The notes: generated by a model from the sequence alone, not told the origin. Shown: positions 7,894 to 16,432, counted from the first letter of the stretch. The stretch: DNA of 27,773 nucleotides from Pseudomonadota bacterium (GCA_022572105.1 JACZWN010000014.1:1-27773); one strand, 5' to 3'. Translations and numbers: made by a program.

Positions 7894-8364
7894 CTAGGCC
7901 GCCGAGGTCAGGCGCGTGCCGGTGTGCTGCGGCGCCGACCAGAACTGCTGCAGGCGGCTCAGGGTGGCGTTGGCCGCGTCCAGGCTGTCCTTGTCGAGCT
8001 GGTTCTCGCCGAGCTCGTCCGCGTGGCCGTCGAACAGCGCGCTCAGGTTGCGGAAGATCTCCACGCCCTTCCCGGCGGCGCGCACGTGGAACGAGCGCCG
8101 GTCGTGGGGCGAGCGCTCCTGGATCAGATAGCCGTTCTCGACCATCTTCTTGACGTTGTAGGAGACGTTCGAGCCCAGGTAATAGCCGCGCTGGGTCAAC
8201 TCGCCGACCGAGAACTCCTCCTCGCCGATGTTGAACAGGATCAGCGCCTGAACGTTGTTGAGGTCGCGGATGCCGCGCCGGTCCAGGTCGGCCTTGACCA
8301 CCTCCAGGCACTGGCGGTGCAGGCGCTCGACCAGGGAGATCATTTCGAGATAAGCGTCTTTCAC
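7894..8364 (-). CDS. ldtR: LdtR-like MarR family regulator
   Basis: This 156-residue winged-helix regulator matches the LdtR type described in Liberibacter and rhizobia. It contains AYLEMISLVERLHRQCLEVV, then GIRDLNNVQALILFNIG, the recognition region RGYYLGSNVSYNVKKMVENG (residues 59-78) and the wing ERSPHDRRSFHVR. LdtR in Liberibacter controls an L,D-transpeptidase gene and stress tolerance; whether that role holds here is unknown. The start is GTG 8364 with GAGGA upstream. A perfect TTAA-N7-TTAAC box lies 72 bases before the start, suggesting CtrA control. No L,D-transpeptidase gene is in the window. The next gene downstream is a PLP enzyme, separated by two hairpins, so co-transcription is doubtful. 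Confidence 0.87.
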   Translation of the reverse strand: MKDAYLEMISLVERLHRQCLEVVKADLDRRGIRDLNNVQALILFNIGEEEFSVGELTQRGYYLGSNVSYNVKKMVENGYLIQERSPHDRRSFHVRAAGKGVEIFRNLSALFDGHADELGENQLDKDSLDAANATLSRLQQFWSAPQHTGTRLTSAA

Positions 8365-8435
8365 GGGGGGATCCTCGCCTCACGGTGCACGACGGAAAAA
8401 GGGGTTATCGGTCGTCCAGTGTAGCGAGAGGGCGG

Positions 8436-8451
8436 TTAAAGATCGCTTAAC
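8436..8451. promoter_or_regulatory. CtrA-type box upstream of the LdtR-like gene
   Basis: The sequence reads TTAA, seven bases, TTAAC, an exact match to the full CtrA consensus (TTAA-N7-TTAAC) known from Caulobacter and other alphaproteobacteria. It sits in a GC-rich intergenic region 72 bases before the regulator's start codon, a typical promoter distance. Confidence 0.6.
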
Positions 8452-8482
8452 GGAAATCGCCACAAAAATCCCGTAAAACCCC

Positions 8483-8510
8483 CGGAAAACAGCCGGAAAA
8501 CAGCCGGAAA
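8483..8510. repeat. Short 11-bp tandem repeat
   Basis: The unit CGGAAAACAGC occurs twice in tandem (8483-8493, 8494-8504), with a partial third copy (CGGAAA, 8505-8510). It lies between mmsB and the LdtR-like gene. On the minus strand it gives regularly spaced GTTTTCC tracts, which might act in termination after mmsB or as binding sites. Confidence 0.8.
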
Positions 8511-8531
8511 TCCGTCGGTTTCGCGGCTAAT

Positions 8532-9419
8532 CTACGCCTCCCGGATCAGCTTGATGATGGCCGAATAGTCGAGCTCGCCGTGGCCGGCCTCGACGAACTG
8601 GGCGTAGAGCGCGGTCGCCGCGGCACCCAGGGGCGTCGCCGCGCCGGCCAGGCCGGCGGCTTCCTGCGAGAGCCCCATGTCCTTGACCATCATGGCCGCC
8701 GAGAAGCCCGGCTTGAAGTCCCGGTTGGCCGCCGAGGTCTCGACGATGCCGGGCACCGGCAGGTGGTTGAGCATGGCCCAGCACGAGGCCGAGGCCTTGG
8801 AGGCGATGTCGAAGAAAGTCTTCGGCTCCAGGCCCAGCCTCTCGCCGAGGGTAAAGGCCTCGGCGACCGCGATCATGGAGATGCCCAGGATCATGTTGTT
8901 GCAGACCTTGGCGGCCTGGCCGTTGCCGGGCGCGCCGGCGTGGACGATGGTCCGGCCCATGGCCGCCAAGACCGGCTTGGCGCGCGCGAAGGCGGCCTCC
9001 GAGCCGCCGGCCATGAAGGTGAGCGTCGCCGCATCGGCGCCCGCGACCCCGCCCGAGACCGGCGCATCCAGCATCTCGTGGCCGGCCTCGGCCGCGGCCG
9101 CGTGGACCGCGCGCGCGCTGGCCACGTCGATGGTCGAGCAGTCGATCAAGAGCGCGCCCTCACCGGCCGCCGCGATCACCCCGCCCGCGCCGGTATGGAC
9201 CTCGCGCACCTGGGCGCCGGCCGGCAGCATGGTGATCACGATGGGCGCCCGGCCGGCCGCCTCGGCGGCGCTCGCGGCCGGTTCGACGCCGTTCGCCGTG
9301 GCCGCTTGAAGCGCGGCCGGGGCGACGTCGAAGCCGACCACCCCATGGCCGGCCTGGACCAGGTTCCGGGCCATGGGCCCGCCCATGTTGCCGAGCCCGA
9401 TGAATGCGATGTCGGCCAT
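8532..9419 (-). CDS. mmsB: 3-hydroxyisobutyrate dehydrogenase
   Basis: This enzyme oxidises 3-hydroxyisobutyrate to methylmalonate semialdehyde with NAD in valine degradation. The 295-residue protein has the Rossmann motif IAFIGLGNMGGPMARNL at the N-terminus, LIDCSTID (residues 91-98), the substrate loop DAPVSGGVAGA (118-128) and the catalytic Lys171 in GNGQAAKVCNNM. The frame is open further upstream, but ATG 9419 is chosen because GGAGGAGAG lies just before it and the Rossmann strand begins there. It is the last gene of the icmF, hydrolase, mmsB series, 41 bases after the hydrolase, which makes the substrate assignment firmer than sequence alone. Confidence 0.95.
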   Translation of the reverse strand: MADIAFIGLGNMGGPMARNLVQAGHGVVGFDVAPAALQAATANGVEPAASAAEAAGRAPIVITMLPAGAQVREVHTGAGGVIAAAGEGALLIDCSTIDVASARAVHAAAAEAGHEMLDAPVSGGVAGADAATLTFMAGGSEAAFARAKPVLAAMGRTIVHAGAPGNGQAAKVCNNMILGISMIAVAEAFTLGERLGLEPKTFFDIASKASASCWAMLNHLPVPGIVETSAANRDFKPGFSAAMMVKDMGLSQEAAGLAGAATPLGAAATALYAQFVEAGHGELDYSAIIKLIREA

Positions 9420-9460
9420 GGCTCTCTCCTCCCTGACTTCCCGCGCCCCCGGGCGAACGC

Positions 9461-10525
9461 TCAGTCGAACCTCAGCTCGCTGTCGCCCAAGGGCGCGAAG
9501 TGGGCCTCGACCAGGTCCGGCGAGACCTCGGCCAGCGTATCGGGCCGCCACTTCGGCGCGTTGTCCTTGTCGATCACGATCGCGCGGATGCCCTCGTGGA
9601 AATCATGGCGCGCCAGGAACGCCTGGCTCAAGCGGAATTCCATGATCATGGCGTCGTCGAAGCCGAGCGCGGCGCCGCGGCGCAGTTGCTCGAAGGTGAC
9701 CTTGAGGCTGGTCGGCGAGCAGGCGCCGAGCGTTTCCAGGGTCCGTTCCGCCCAGTCGCCGCCCTCGGCCTCGAGCGCGGCCAGGATCGCCGCCACCGAG
9801 TCCTGGCCGAAGCAGCGGTCGACGGCCGCCCGGTATTCGCCGAGCGGCGCTGCGTTCGGGTCGCTGGCAAAGGCTTCGATCGTTGTGCTGGCGACAGCGT
9901 GTGGGTCGCCGCTCGCCCAGTCGGCCGCAGCCAAGGCGGCCTCGAGCTCGGGCAACCGCGCGCTCTCGACGTAATGGTCGGCCAGGCCGGCATAAAGCGC
10001 GTCGGCCGCTTTCAGGCGTACGCCGGTCAAGCCCAGGTAGAGGCCGAGCGCGCCGGGCAGGCGCGGCAGGAAATGCGCGCTGCCGACGTCGGGAAACAGG
10101 CCGATCCGGGTCTCGGGCAGAGCGATCATGGTACGCTCGGTCGCGACCCGGTGGCTGCCGTGGACGCAGACCCCGACGCCGCCGCCCATGGCGATGCCGT
10201 CGACCAGCGCGATATAGGGCTTGGGCAGGACCTTGATCCGGCGGATCAGCGTGTACTCGCGCCGGAACAGGTCGGACGCCGGGCCGCCCACGGTGCGCCC
10301 ACCCTTCCAGATGCTGCGCACGTCGCCGCCGGCGCAAAAGGCGCGCTCGCCGGCGCCGCGCACCACCACCGCCTTGACCGCCGGATCCGTGGCCCAGGCC
10401 TCGAGCCGGGCGTCGAAGGCCTCGATCAGCGGCAGCCCGAGCGCGTTGAGCGCGCTCGGCCGGTTGAGCAGCACGAAACCGACCCCGCCGCGCAGCTCAA
10501 ACAGGATCTCCGGCGCGCCGCTCAT
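9461..10525 (-). CDS. 3-hydroxyisobutyryl-CoA hydrolase
   Basis: This crotonase-fold enzyme frees 3-hydroxyisobutyrate from its CoA ester in valine degradation. The 354-residue length fits this hydrolase subfamily and is longer than an enoyl-CoA hydratase. The oxyanion loop is ERAFCAGGDVRSIW (60-73), the second CoA loop GIAMGGGVG (110-118), and the acidic residues Glu138 and Asp146 lie in ALPETRIGLFPDVGSA. The C-terminal segment HDFHEGIRAIVIDKD followed by PKW is diagnostic. No good ribosome binding site is seen before the ATG; it starts 37 bases after icmF, so coupling is likely. Its product is the substrate of the next gene, mmsB. Confidence 0.94.
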   Translation of the reverse strand: MSGAPEILFELRGGVGFVLLNRPSALNALGLPLIEAFDARLEAWATDPAVKAVVVRGAGERAFCAGGDVRSIWKGGRTVGGPASDLFRREYTLIRRIKVLPKPYIALVDGIAMGGGVGVCVHGSHRVATERTMIALPETRIGLFPDVGSAHFLPRLPGALGLYLGLTGVRLKAADALYAGLADHYVESARLPELEAALAAADWASGDPHAVASTTIEAFASDPNAAPLGEYRAAVDRCFGQDSVAAILAALEAEGGDWAERTLETLGACSPTSLKVTFEQLRRGAALGFDDAMIMEFRLSQAFLARHDFHEGIRAIVIDKDNAPKWRPDTLAEVSPDLVEAHFAPLGDSELRFD

Positions 10526-10562
10526 GGGGTTCGGATCATGAATGGAAGGGTCGCCGGTCCGG

Positions 10563-13500
10563 CTACATATTCCGCCGGTACTGGCCGCCGACCTCGAAGA
10601 GCGCGTCGGTGATCTGGCCCAGCGAACAGCAGCGCACCGCGTCCATGAGCACGGCGAAGACGTTATCGCCGCCGGCGGCCGCTTCTTGCAGGCGCTTGAG
10701 CAGGACCGGCGCCGCGTCGCCGTGGCGCGCCTGGAAGTCGCGCAGGCGCGCGAGCTGGCTCTGCTTTTCCTGCTCGGTCGCGCGGATCAGCTTGACCGGG
10801 CCGGCTTCTTGCTCCCCGGCCGGGTTGCGGAAGGTGTTGACCCCGATGATGGGCAGCGTGCCGTCGTGCTTGAGGGTCTCGTAGGTGAGTGAGTCGTCCT
10901 GGATCCTGCCGCGCTGGTAGCCGGTCTCCATGGCGCCGAGCACGCCGCCGCGCTCGCTGATGCGCTCGAACTCCTCGAGCACCGCCGCCTCCACCAGCTC
11001 GGTCAGCTCCTCCATGATGAACGAGCCCTGGCTCGGGTTCTCGTTCTTCCCCAGGCCCCATTCCTGATTGATGATCATCTGGATCGCCATGGCGCGGCGC
11101 ACCGATTCCACGGTCGGCGTGGTGAAGGCCTCGTCGTGGGAGTTGGTGTGCAGGCTGTTGCAGTTGTCGTAGACCGCGATCAGCGCCTGCAGGGTGGTGC
11201 GGATGTCGTTGAAGTCCATCTCCTGGGCATGCAGCGAGCGGCCCGAGGTCTGGATGTGGTACTTGAGCTTCTGGCTGCGTTCATTGGCGCCGTACTTGTC
11301 GCGCATGGCGATCGCCCAGATGCGCCGCGCCACGCGCCCGATCACCGAATACTCCGGCTCCATGCCGTTGGAGAAGAAGAACGAGAGATTGGGCGCGAAG
11401 TCGTCGACGTCCATGCCGCGCGCCAGGTAGGCTTCCACGTAGGTGAAGCCGTTGGCCAGCGTGAAGGCGAGCTGGGAGATGGGGTTCGCGCCGGCCTCGG
11501 CGATGTGGTAGCCGGAGATCGACACCGAGTAGAAGTTCCGCACCCGGTGCGCGATGAAATATTCCTGGATATCGGCCATCATCCTGAGCGCGAACTCGGT
11601 CGAGAAGATGCAGGTGTTCTGGCCCTGGTCCTCCTTGAGGATGTCGGCCTGGACCGTGCCGCGCACGTTCTCGAGCGCCCAGGCGCGCGTGCGTGCGGCC
11701 TCCTCGGCGCTCGGCGGCCGGCCGTTCTCCGCTTCGAAGCGCGCCAGCTGCCGATCGATCGCGGTGTTGAAGAACATCGCCAGGATGGTCGGCGCCGGGC
11801 CGTTGATGGTCATGGACACCGAGGTCATGGGCGCGCAGAGATCGAAGCCGTCGTACAGCGCCTTCATGTCGTCGAGCGTCGCGATGGAGACGCCCGAGGT
11901 GCCGACCTTGCCGTAGATGTCGGGGCGCTCGTCCGGATCGAAGCCATAGAGCGTCACCGAATCGAAGGCGGTCGATAGCCGCTTGGCGTCGGAGTCCCGG
12001 GACAGGACCTTGAAGCGCTCGTTGGTGCGGAAGGCGTCGCCCTCGCCGGCGAACATGCGCGTCGGGTCCTCGGTCTCGCGCTTGAAGGCGAAGATGCCGG
12101 CGGTAAAGGGGAAGCCGCCGGGCAGGTTCTCCTCCATGAGCCACCTGAGGATCTCGCCGTCCCCCCGGTACCTGGGCAGCGCCACCTTGGGAACCACGGT
12201 GCCGGACAGCGTCTTGATGGTGAGCGCGGTGCGGACCTCCTTGCCGCGCACTTCGACCACGTATTCGTCCCCGGAATAGCGCGCCTTGACCTCGGGCCAG
12301 GTCTCGAGCAGGTCGCGGCAGCGCGGATCGAGGGCGTCCTCGCGCTCGGCGATCAGGGCGTCGAGCGCGCCGCCGTCCTGCCCGGCCCGCTCGAGCAGGC
12401 GCTTGGCCTCGCGCAGGCTTTGGCGCTCGCGCGCGACATTCGCCTGCTCGTCGACGAAGCCGTGGTAGGCGCGCAGGGTCTCGGCGACCTCGGCCAGGTA
12501 GCGGACCCGCCCGCCCGGCACTATGGCGGTGCGCGACGAGGGGACCTTGGACCCGGCCGGGGACCCGGCCGGGGACTCGACCGGCGCCAGGCGGCTCGAC
12601 CAGGCGCCCAGGCCGCGCGCCTCGAACGCCGCCAGGAGCCCGTGGTAGAGCGCGGTCACGCCGTCGTCGTTGAAGCGCGAGGCGATGGTGCCGTAGACCG
12701 GCATGTCCTCGAGCGCGGCGCTGAATTTTTCGTGGCTGCGTTGGATTTGCTTGCGCACGTCGCGCAGGGCGTCGAGCGCACCCCGGCGGTCGAACTTGTT
12801 GATCGCCACCAGGTCGGCGAAGTCGAGCATGTCGATCTTCTCGAGCTGGCTGGGGGCGCCGAACTCGGGCGTCATGACGTAGAGCGCGCAATCGACGTGG
12901 GCGACGATCCCGGCGTCGCCCTGGCCGATGCCCGGGGTCTCGACGACGACGAGATCGAAGCCGGCCGCCTTGCAGGCGGCGACGATGTCCGACAGGTAGG
13001 CGGGGACCTCGCTGTCCGAATCCCGGGTCGCCAGCGAGCGCATGAACACCTGGCGACCGTCGATCGCGTTCATGCGGATGCGGTCGCCGAGCAGGGCGCC
13101 GCCGCTCTTGCGCTTGGACGGGTCGATGGCGATGACCGCGATGCGCGCTTTCGGATCGTCGAGGCGGAAGCGGCGGATCAATTCGTCGGTCAGCGACGAC
13201 TTGCCGGCGCCGCCGGTGCCGGTGACGCCGAGCACCGGGACCGGCCCCCGGTCCGCAGCCATCTCCTCGAGGCTTGCGCGCAAGGCCGGATCGAGCATGC
13301 CCCGCTCCAGCCCGGTGATGATCCGCGCCAGAACGCGCCCGCCGTCCTCGCCCAGGCCGCCGCCCAGACCGTCAAGCGTGGACGGGAGATCCTCGGCCAG
13401 GTCGAAATCGGCGCCGGCGAGCATGTCGTCGATCATGCCCTGAAGGCCCATGCGCTGGCCGTCGTCGGCCGAGTAGATGCGGGTGACGCCGTAGTCCCGC

Positions 13501-13868
13501 AGTTCGCGGACCTCCTCGGGCACGATGACGCCGCCGCCGCCGCCGAAGATCCGGATATCGCCCGCGCCACGCTGACGCAGCAGGTCGACCATGTACTTGA
13601 AGAACTCGACGTGCCCGCCCTGATAGGAGCTGACGGCGATACCCTGCACGTCTTCCTGGACCGCGGCCGTGACCACCTCCTCGACCGAGCGGTTGTGGCC
13701 CAGGTGAATGACCTCGGCGCCCGAGGCCTGAAGGATGCGGCGGATGATGTTGATCGAGGCGTCGTGGCCGTCGAACAGGCTCGCCGCGGTCACGAAGCGG
13801 ATCTTGTTCTTCGATGCGCCGGACGCGTTGCCGGCCGCGCTCGGCTTGCGGATACCCTCGTCGGGCAT
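10563..13868 (-). CDS. icmF: Fused isobutyryl-CoA mutase IcmF
   Basis: IcmF is a B12-dependent mutase interconverting isobutyryl-CoA and n-butyryl-CoA, fused to its own G-protein chaperone. In this 1101-residue protein the order is: B12 domain (about 20-155) with the cobalt ligand His35 in DGHDASIN; GTPase domain (about 205-415) with P-loop GVTGTGGAGKSS (Lys223) and NKFD (357-360); a helical linker; and the substrate barrel (about 540-1101). Phe606 and Gln750 occupy the positions that distinguish IcmF from methylmalonyl-CoA mutase (Tyr and Arg there). A GSPAGSPAGS stretch near 435-440 is a small linker repeat. GGGAG precedes the ATG. It leads an operon with valine-pathway genes. No B12 riboswitch was recognised upstream. 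Confidence 0.96.
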   Translation of the reverse strand: MPDEGIRKPSAAGNASGASKNKIRFVTAASLFDGHDASINIIRRILQASGAEVIHLGHNRSVEEVVTAAVQEDVQGIAVSSYQGGHVEFFKYMVDLLRQRGAGDIRIFGGGGGVIVPEEVRELRDYGVTRIYSADDGQRMGLQGMIDDMLAGADFDLAEDLPSTLDGLGGGLGEDGGRVLARIITGLERGMLDPALRASLEEMAADRGPVPVLGVTGTGGAGKSSLTDELIRRFRLDDPKARIAVIAIDPSKRKSGGALLGDRIRMNAIDGRQVFMRSLATRDSDSEVPAYLSDIVAACKAAGFDLVVVETPGIGQGDAGIVAHVDCALYVMTPEFGAPSQLEKIDMLDFADLVAINKFDRRGALDALRDVRKQIQRSHEKFSAALEDMPVYGTIASRFNDDGVTALYHGLLAAFEARGLGAWSSRLAPVESPAGSPAGSKVPSSRTAIVPGGRVRYLAEVAETLRAYHGFVDEQANVARERQSLREAKRLLERAGQDGGALDALIAEREDALDPRCRDLLETWPEVKARYSGDEYVVEVRGKEVRTALTIKTLSGTVVPKVALPRYRGDGEILRWLMEENLPGGFPFTAGIFAFKRETEDPTRMFAGEGDAFRTNERFKVLSRDSDAKRLSTAFDSVTLYGFDPDERPDIYGKVGTSGVSIATLDDMKALYDGFDLCAPMTSVSMTINGPAPTILAMFFNTAIDRQLARFEAENGRPPSAEEAARTRAWALENVRGTVQADILKEDQGQNTCIFSTEFALRMMADIQEYFIAHRVRNFYSVSISGYHIAEAGANPISQLAFTLANGFTYVEAYLARGMDVDDFAPNLSFFFSNGMEPEYSVIGRVARRIWAIAMRDKYGANERSQKLKYHIQTSGRSLHAQEMDFNDIRTTLQALIAVYDNCNSLHTNSHDEAFTTPTVESVRRAMAIQMIINQEWGLGKNENPSQGSFIMEELTELVEAAVLEEFERISERGGVLGAMETGYQRGRIQDDSLTYETLKHDGTLPIIGVNTFRNPAGEQEAGPVKLIRATEQEKQSQLARLRDFQARHGDAAPVLLKRLQEAAAGGDNVFAVLMDAVRCCSLGQITDALFEVGGQYRRNM

Positions 13869-13977
13869 GCTTGTCTCCCGGCATTTGGTGCGCCGCGGTT
13901 AGCCTTGGATCCGCCCGGCGCGAGCGGCAAGCTCGAACGGCGATGCCGAACCTACAGTCGATAACTATAACCTATGC

Positions 13978-14006
13978 TGAATAGATACCGGACCCTGGAC
14001 TGTCAA
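13978..14006 (-). promoter_or_regulatory. Candidate promoter of the icmF operon
   Basis: On the minus strand a perfect TTGACA (14006-14001) is followed after 17 bases by TATTCA (13983-13978). Transcription would start near 13971, leaving about 100 bases of leader before icmF. The spacing is ideal and the -10 is partial. The region is AT-richer than its surroundings. Confidence 0.45.
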
Positions 14007-14144
14007 TGCAACGCCCCTGGGGGCAACGCCCTGGCCAGACGCGCGGGGGCCGTGCTAGACCTGGACCGTTCACAATAGATTGACCCCCGAAACGCGTCGG
14101 ACTGCGCTTATAACGGCCTGATAATTCAGAGATTCTAGGGACGG

Positions 14145-15095
14145 ATGCCGATCAAGATTCCGAACGATCTGCCGGCCCGGCGCATCCTCGAGGAGGAAGG
14201 CGTCGAGGTCATCGGCGAGACCGACGCCAGGCACCAGGACATCCGCCCCCTGCGCATCGCCCTGCTCAACCTGATGCCCGACAAGATCCGCACCGAGACC
14301 CAGATCGCGCGCGTGGTCGGCAGCACGCCGCTGCAGGTCGAGATGACCCTGCTGAATACGGAGTCCTACAGGTCCAAGAACGTGCCCGAGCGGCATCTGA
14401 TCGACTTCTACCATACCTGGGACGAGGTCCGGCACGAGAAGTTCGACGGCTTGATCGTCACCGGCGCGCCGATCGAGACCCTGCCCTTCGAGGCGGTCGA
14501 CTACTGGGACGAGCTATGCGCCATCTTGGACTGGGCGCAAGACCACGTGTGCCGCAGCTTTCACCTCTGTTGGGGCGCGCAGGCGGCGCTCCATCACTTC
14601 CACGGGGTGCCCAAGTACGAGCTCGACCGGAAGATGTTCGGCATCTTCCAGCACCACATCGTGACCCCCGGATCGAGCCTGCTGCGCGGCTTCAACGACG
14701 AGTTCTCGATGCCGGTGTCGCGTCATACCGAGGTGCGTCGCGAAGACATCCCGGACGATCCCGACCTGGTGATCCTGGCTGAATCGCCGGAATCCGGGCT
14801 CTGCCTCATGGAGGATCGGGCGCACAAGGCGGTCTACATGTTCAACCATCTGGAGTACGACGCCGATACGCTCAAGCGCGAGTACGAGCGCGATGTGGCC
14901 ACGGGCGCGGATATCCAGCTGCCCAAGCACTATTTTCCCGACGACGACCCGTCGCGGACGCCGGTCAACCGCTGGCGCTCCTACGCCCACCTCCTGTTCT
15001 GGAACTGGATCGGCGAGATCTACCGGAGCACGCCCGCCGACATCTCCCGAATCGGCAGCGCCTCGGCCCCGAGCGTCCGGCAGACCGGGTCGTGA
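14145..15095 (+). CDS. metAA: Homoserine O-acetyltransferase (MetA family)
   Basis: This enzyme acylates homoserine in the first committed step of methionine synthesis. The 316-residue protein is MetA-fold from RPLRIALLNLMPDKIRTETQ onward. The catalytic Cys142 (FHLCWGAQAA), His235 and Glu237 (NHLEYD) fall at exactly the positions of the E. coli numbering. Residue 111 in VTGAPIETLPFE is Glu; in this family Glu111 goes with acetyl-CoA and Gly111 with succinyl-CoA, so acetyl transfer is predicted despite the common name homoserine succinyltransferase. TAGGGACGG precedes the ATG. I looked for an alphaproteobacterial SAM-II riboswitch in the 276-base upstream region and did not recognise one. Confidence 0.95.
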   Translation: MPIKIPNDLPARRILEEEGVEVIGETDARHQDIRPLRIALLNLMPDKIRTETQIARVVGSTPLQVEMTLLNTESYRSKNVPERHLIDFYHTWDEVRHEKFDGLIVTGAPIETLPFEAVDYWDELCAILDWAQDHVCRSFHLCWGAQAALHHFHGVPKYELDRKMFGIFQHHIVTPGSSLLRGFNDEFSMPVSRHTEVRREDIPDDPDLVILAESPESGLCLMEDRAHKAVYMFNHLEYDADTLKREYERDVATGADIQLPKHYFPDDDPSRTPVNRWRSYAHLLFWNWIGEIYRSTPADISRIGSASAPSVRQTGS

Positions 15096-15124
15096 TCGCC
15101 CCGAGCCGCGGGCGCGGACGCCGG

Positions 15125-15152
15125 CGCCGTTAAGGCTTGCTTAACCCGGCGC
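15125..15152 (+). promoter_or_regulatory. CtrA-type box within a hairpin, upstream of hemB
   Basis: At 15130-15145 the sequence is TTAA, seven bases, TTAAC, an exact CtrA consensus. The same bases form an inverted repeat (GTTAAG / CTTAAC, loop GCTTG) extended by GCGCC / GGCGC, so it could also fold as a terminator after metA. It lies about 145 bases before the hemB start and about 35 bases after the metA stop. The two readings are not exclusive. Confidence 0.5.
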
Positions 15153-15290
15153 GCGCGATAGATCTTGACGATAGATTTCGACGTCCGGGCGGTCGGCGGC
15201 GCTTGTTGCCGTGCGGGTCCAGGACTAGACTGCGAAGAGGCAGAAACGTTGGACGGCCGACCGTTCCGAGCCGGCGGTCGAGAGCGAGCC

Positions 15291-16367
15291 ATGGCAAGCC
15301 CCGAGACGAAATCCAACATCTTCCTGCGCGCCCTGCCCGACGGCGGCGAGGCCCGGCGCGCGCCCCGCGCGCCCGAGACGCTGGGCGCCTACCCGCGGGT
15401 ACGCATGCGCCGCAACCGGACCGACGCCTGGACCCGGCGCTTGGTCGCGGAGGCCCGGCTCTCGGTCGACGATTTGATCTGGCCGGTCTTCGTCCAGGAT
15501 ACCGACGGCGAAACCGAGGTGCAGTCCATGCCCGGCGTCAAGCGCTACGGCCTGGACCGCCTGGTGGACGCGGTCGGCCCGGTGGCCGCGGCGGGCATGC
15601 CGGCGGTCGCGCTGTTTCCCAACATCGACCCGGCGTTGCGCACTCCCGATGCCGCCGAAGCGGCCAACCCGGACAACCTGGTGTGCCAAGCGATCCGCGC
15701 GGTCAAGGCGGCTTATCCGGACCTTGGCGTGATCTGCGACGTGGCGCTCGATCCCTTCAACAGCGACGGCCACGACGGCCTGGTGCGCGACGGCAGGATC
15801 CTCAACGACGAGACCGTCGAGGTGCTGTGCCGGCAGGCGTTGGTCCAGGCCGAGGCGGGCTGCGACGTGATCGCGCCCTCGGACATGATGGACGGGCGCA
15901 TCGGGGCGATCCGCGCGGCGCTCGACGCGGCCGGACTGGACGAGATCAAGATCCTCGCCTACTCGGCCAAGTACGCCAGCGCCTTCTACGGGCCGTTCCG
16001 CGACGCGGTCGGCTCGGGCGGCATGCTGACCGGCGACAAGAAGACCTATCAGATGGACCCGGCCAATTCCGACGAGGCCCTGCGCGAGGTCGCGCTCGAC
16101 CTGGAGGAAGGCGCCGACATGGTGATGGTCAAACCGGGCCTGCCGTATCTCGACGTGGTGCGCCGGATCAAGGAGACCTTCGCCGTGCCGACCATGGTCT
16201 ACCAGGTGAGCGGCGAGTACGCGATGCTCAAGGCCGCCGCCCTCCAGGGCTGGCTCGACAACGACAAGGTGGTCATGGAAAGCCTGCTCGCCTTCAAGCG
16301 CGCCGGCGCCGACGCCATCCTGACCTACACCGCCCCCGAGGCGGCCCGGCTCCTCAAGGCCGGCTAA
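15291..16367 (+). CDS. hemB: Delta-aminolevulinic acid dehydratase (porphobilinogen synthase)
   Basis: HemB condenses two 5-aminolevulinates to porphobilinogen in haem, chlorophyll and B12 synthesis. From ATG 15291 the protein has 358 residues. The Schiff-base lysines are Lys227 (YSAKYASAFYGPF) and Lys281 (MVMVKPGLPYLD). The metal region (149-163) reads CDVALDPFNSDGHDG, the Asp-containing type rather than the triple-Cys zinc site, so magnesium dependence is expected. The frame is open back to 15165, but those extra residues are not family-like; ATG 15291 has a weak GAGAGCGAG upstream. B12-dependent icmF nearby gives a plausible but unproven link through tetrapyrrole supply. Confidence 0.96.
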   Translation: MASPETKSNIFLRALPDGGEARRAPRAPETLGAYPRVRMRRNRTDAWTRRLVAEARLSVDDLIWPVFVQDTDGETEVQSMPGVKRYGLDRLVDAVGPVAAAGMPAVALFPNIDPALRTPDAAEAANPDNLVCQAIRAVKAAYPDLGVICDVALDPFNSDGHDGLVRDGRILNDETVEVLCRQALVQAEAGCDVIAPSDMMDGRIGAIRAALDAAGLDEIKILAYSAKYASAFYGPFRDAVGSGGMLTGDKKTYQMDPANSDEALREVALDLEEGADMVMVKPGLPYLDVVRRIKETFAVPTMVYQVSGEYAMLKAAALQGWLDNDKVVMESLLAFKRAGADAILTYTAPEAARLLKAG

Positions 16368-16432
16368 TTCCGGTATCGCACCTGGGCCGGACCCGGCCGA
16401 ATCGGCCCGGGCAGCCGATGCGGGGGATGTTC

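Noticed and set aside
10563..13868. Long open frames antisense to icmF and to other genes
   Set aside because: They are typical of GC-rich codon bias, with Arg/Ala/Gly-rich translations and no recognisable domains.
14080..14113. TTGACC and TTATAA as a metA promoter
   Set aside because: The spacing between the two elements is over 20 bases, too long for a standard promoter.
13869..14144. Possible SAM-II riboswitch before metA or cobalamin riboswitch before icmF
   Set aside because: I looked for the conserved SAM-II core and cobalamin box sequences and found neither; only small hairpins and a promoter-like pair are visible.
15165..15290. 42-residue N-terminal extension of hemB
   Set aside because: Composition is unlike the family and the HemB-like sequence begins only after ATG 15291.
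16395..16407. GGCCG-AAT-CGGCC palindrome after hemB
   Set aside because: Five-bp GC arms are common in this base composition and no T-run follows.
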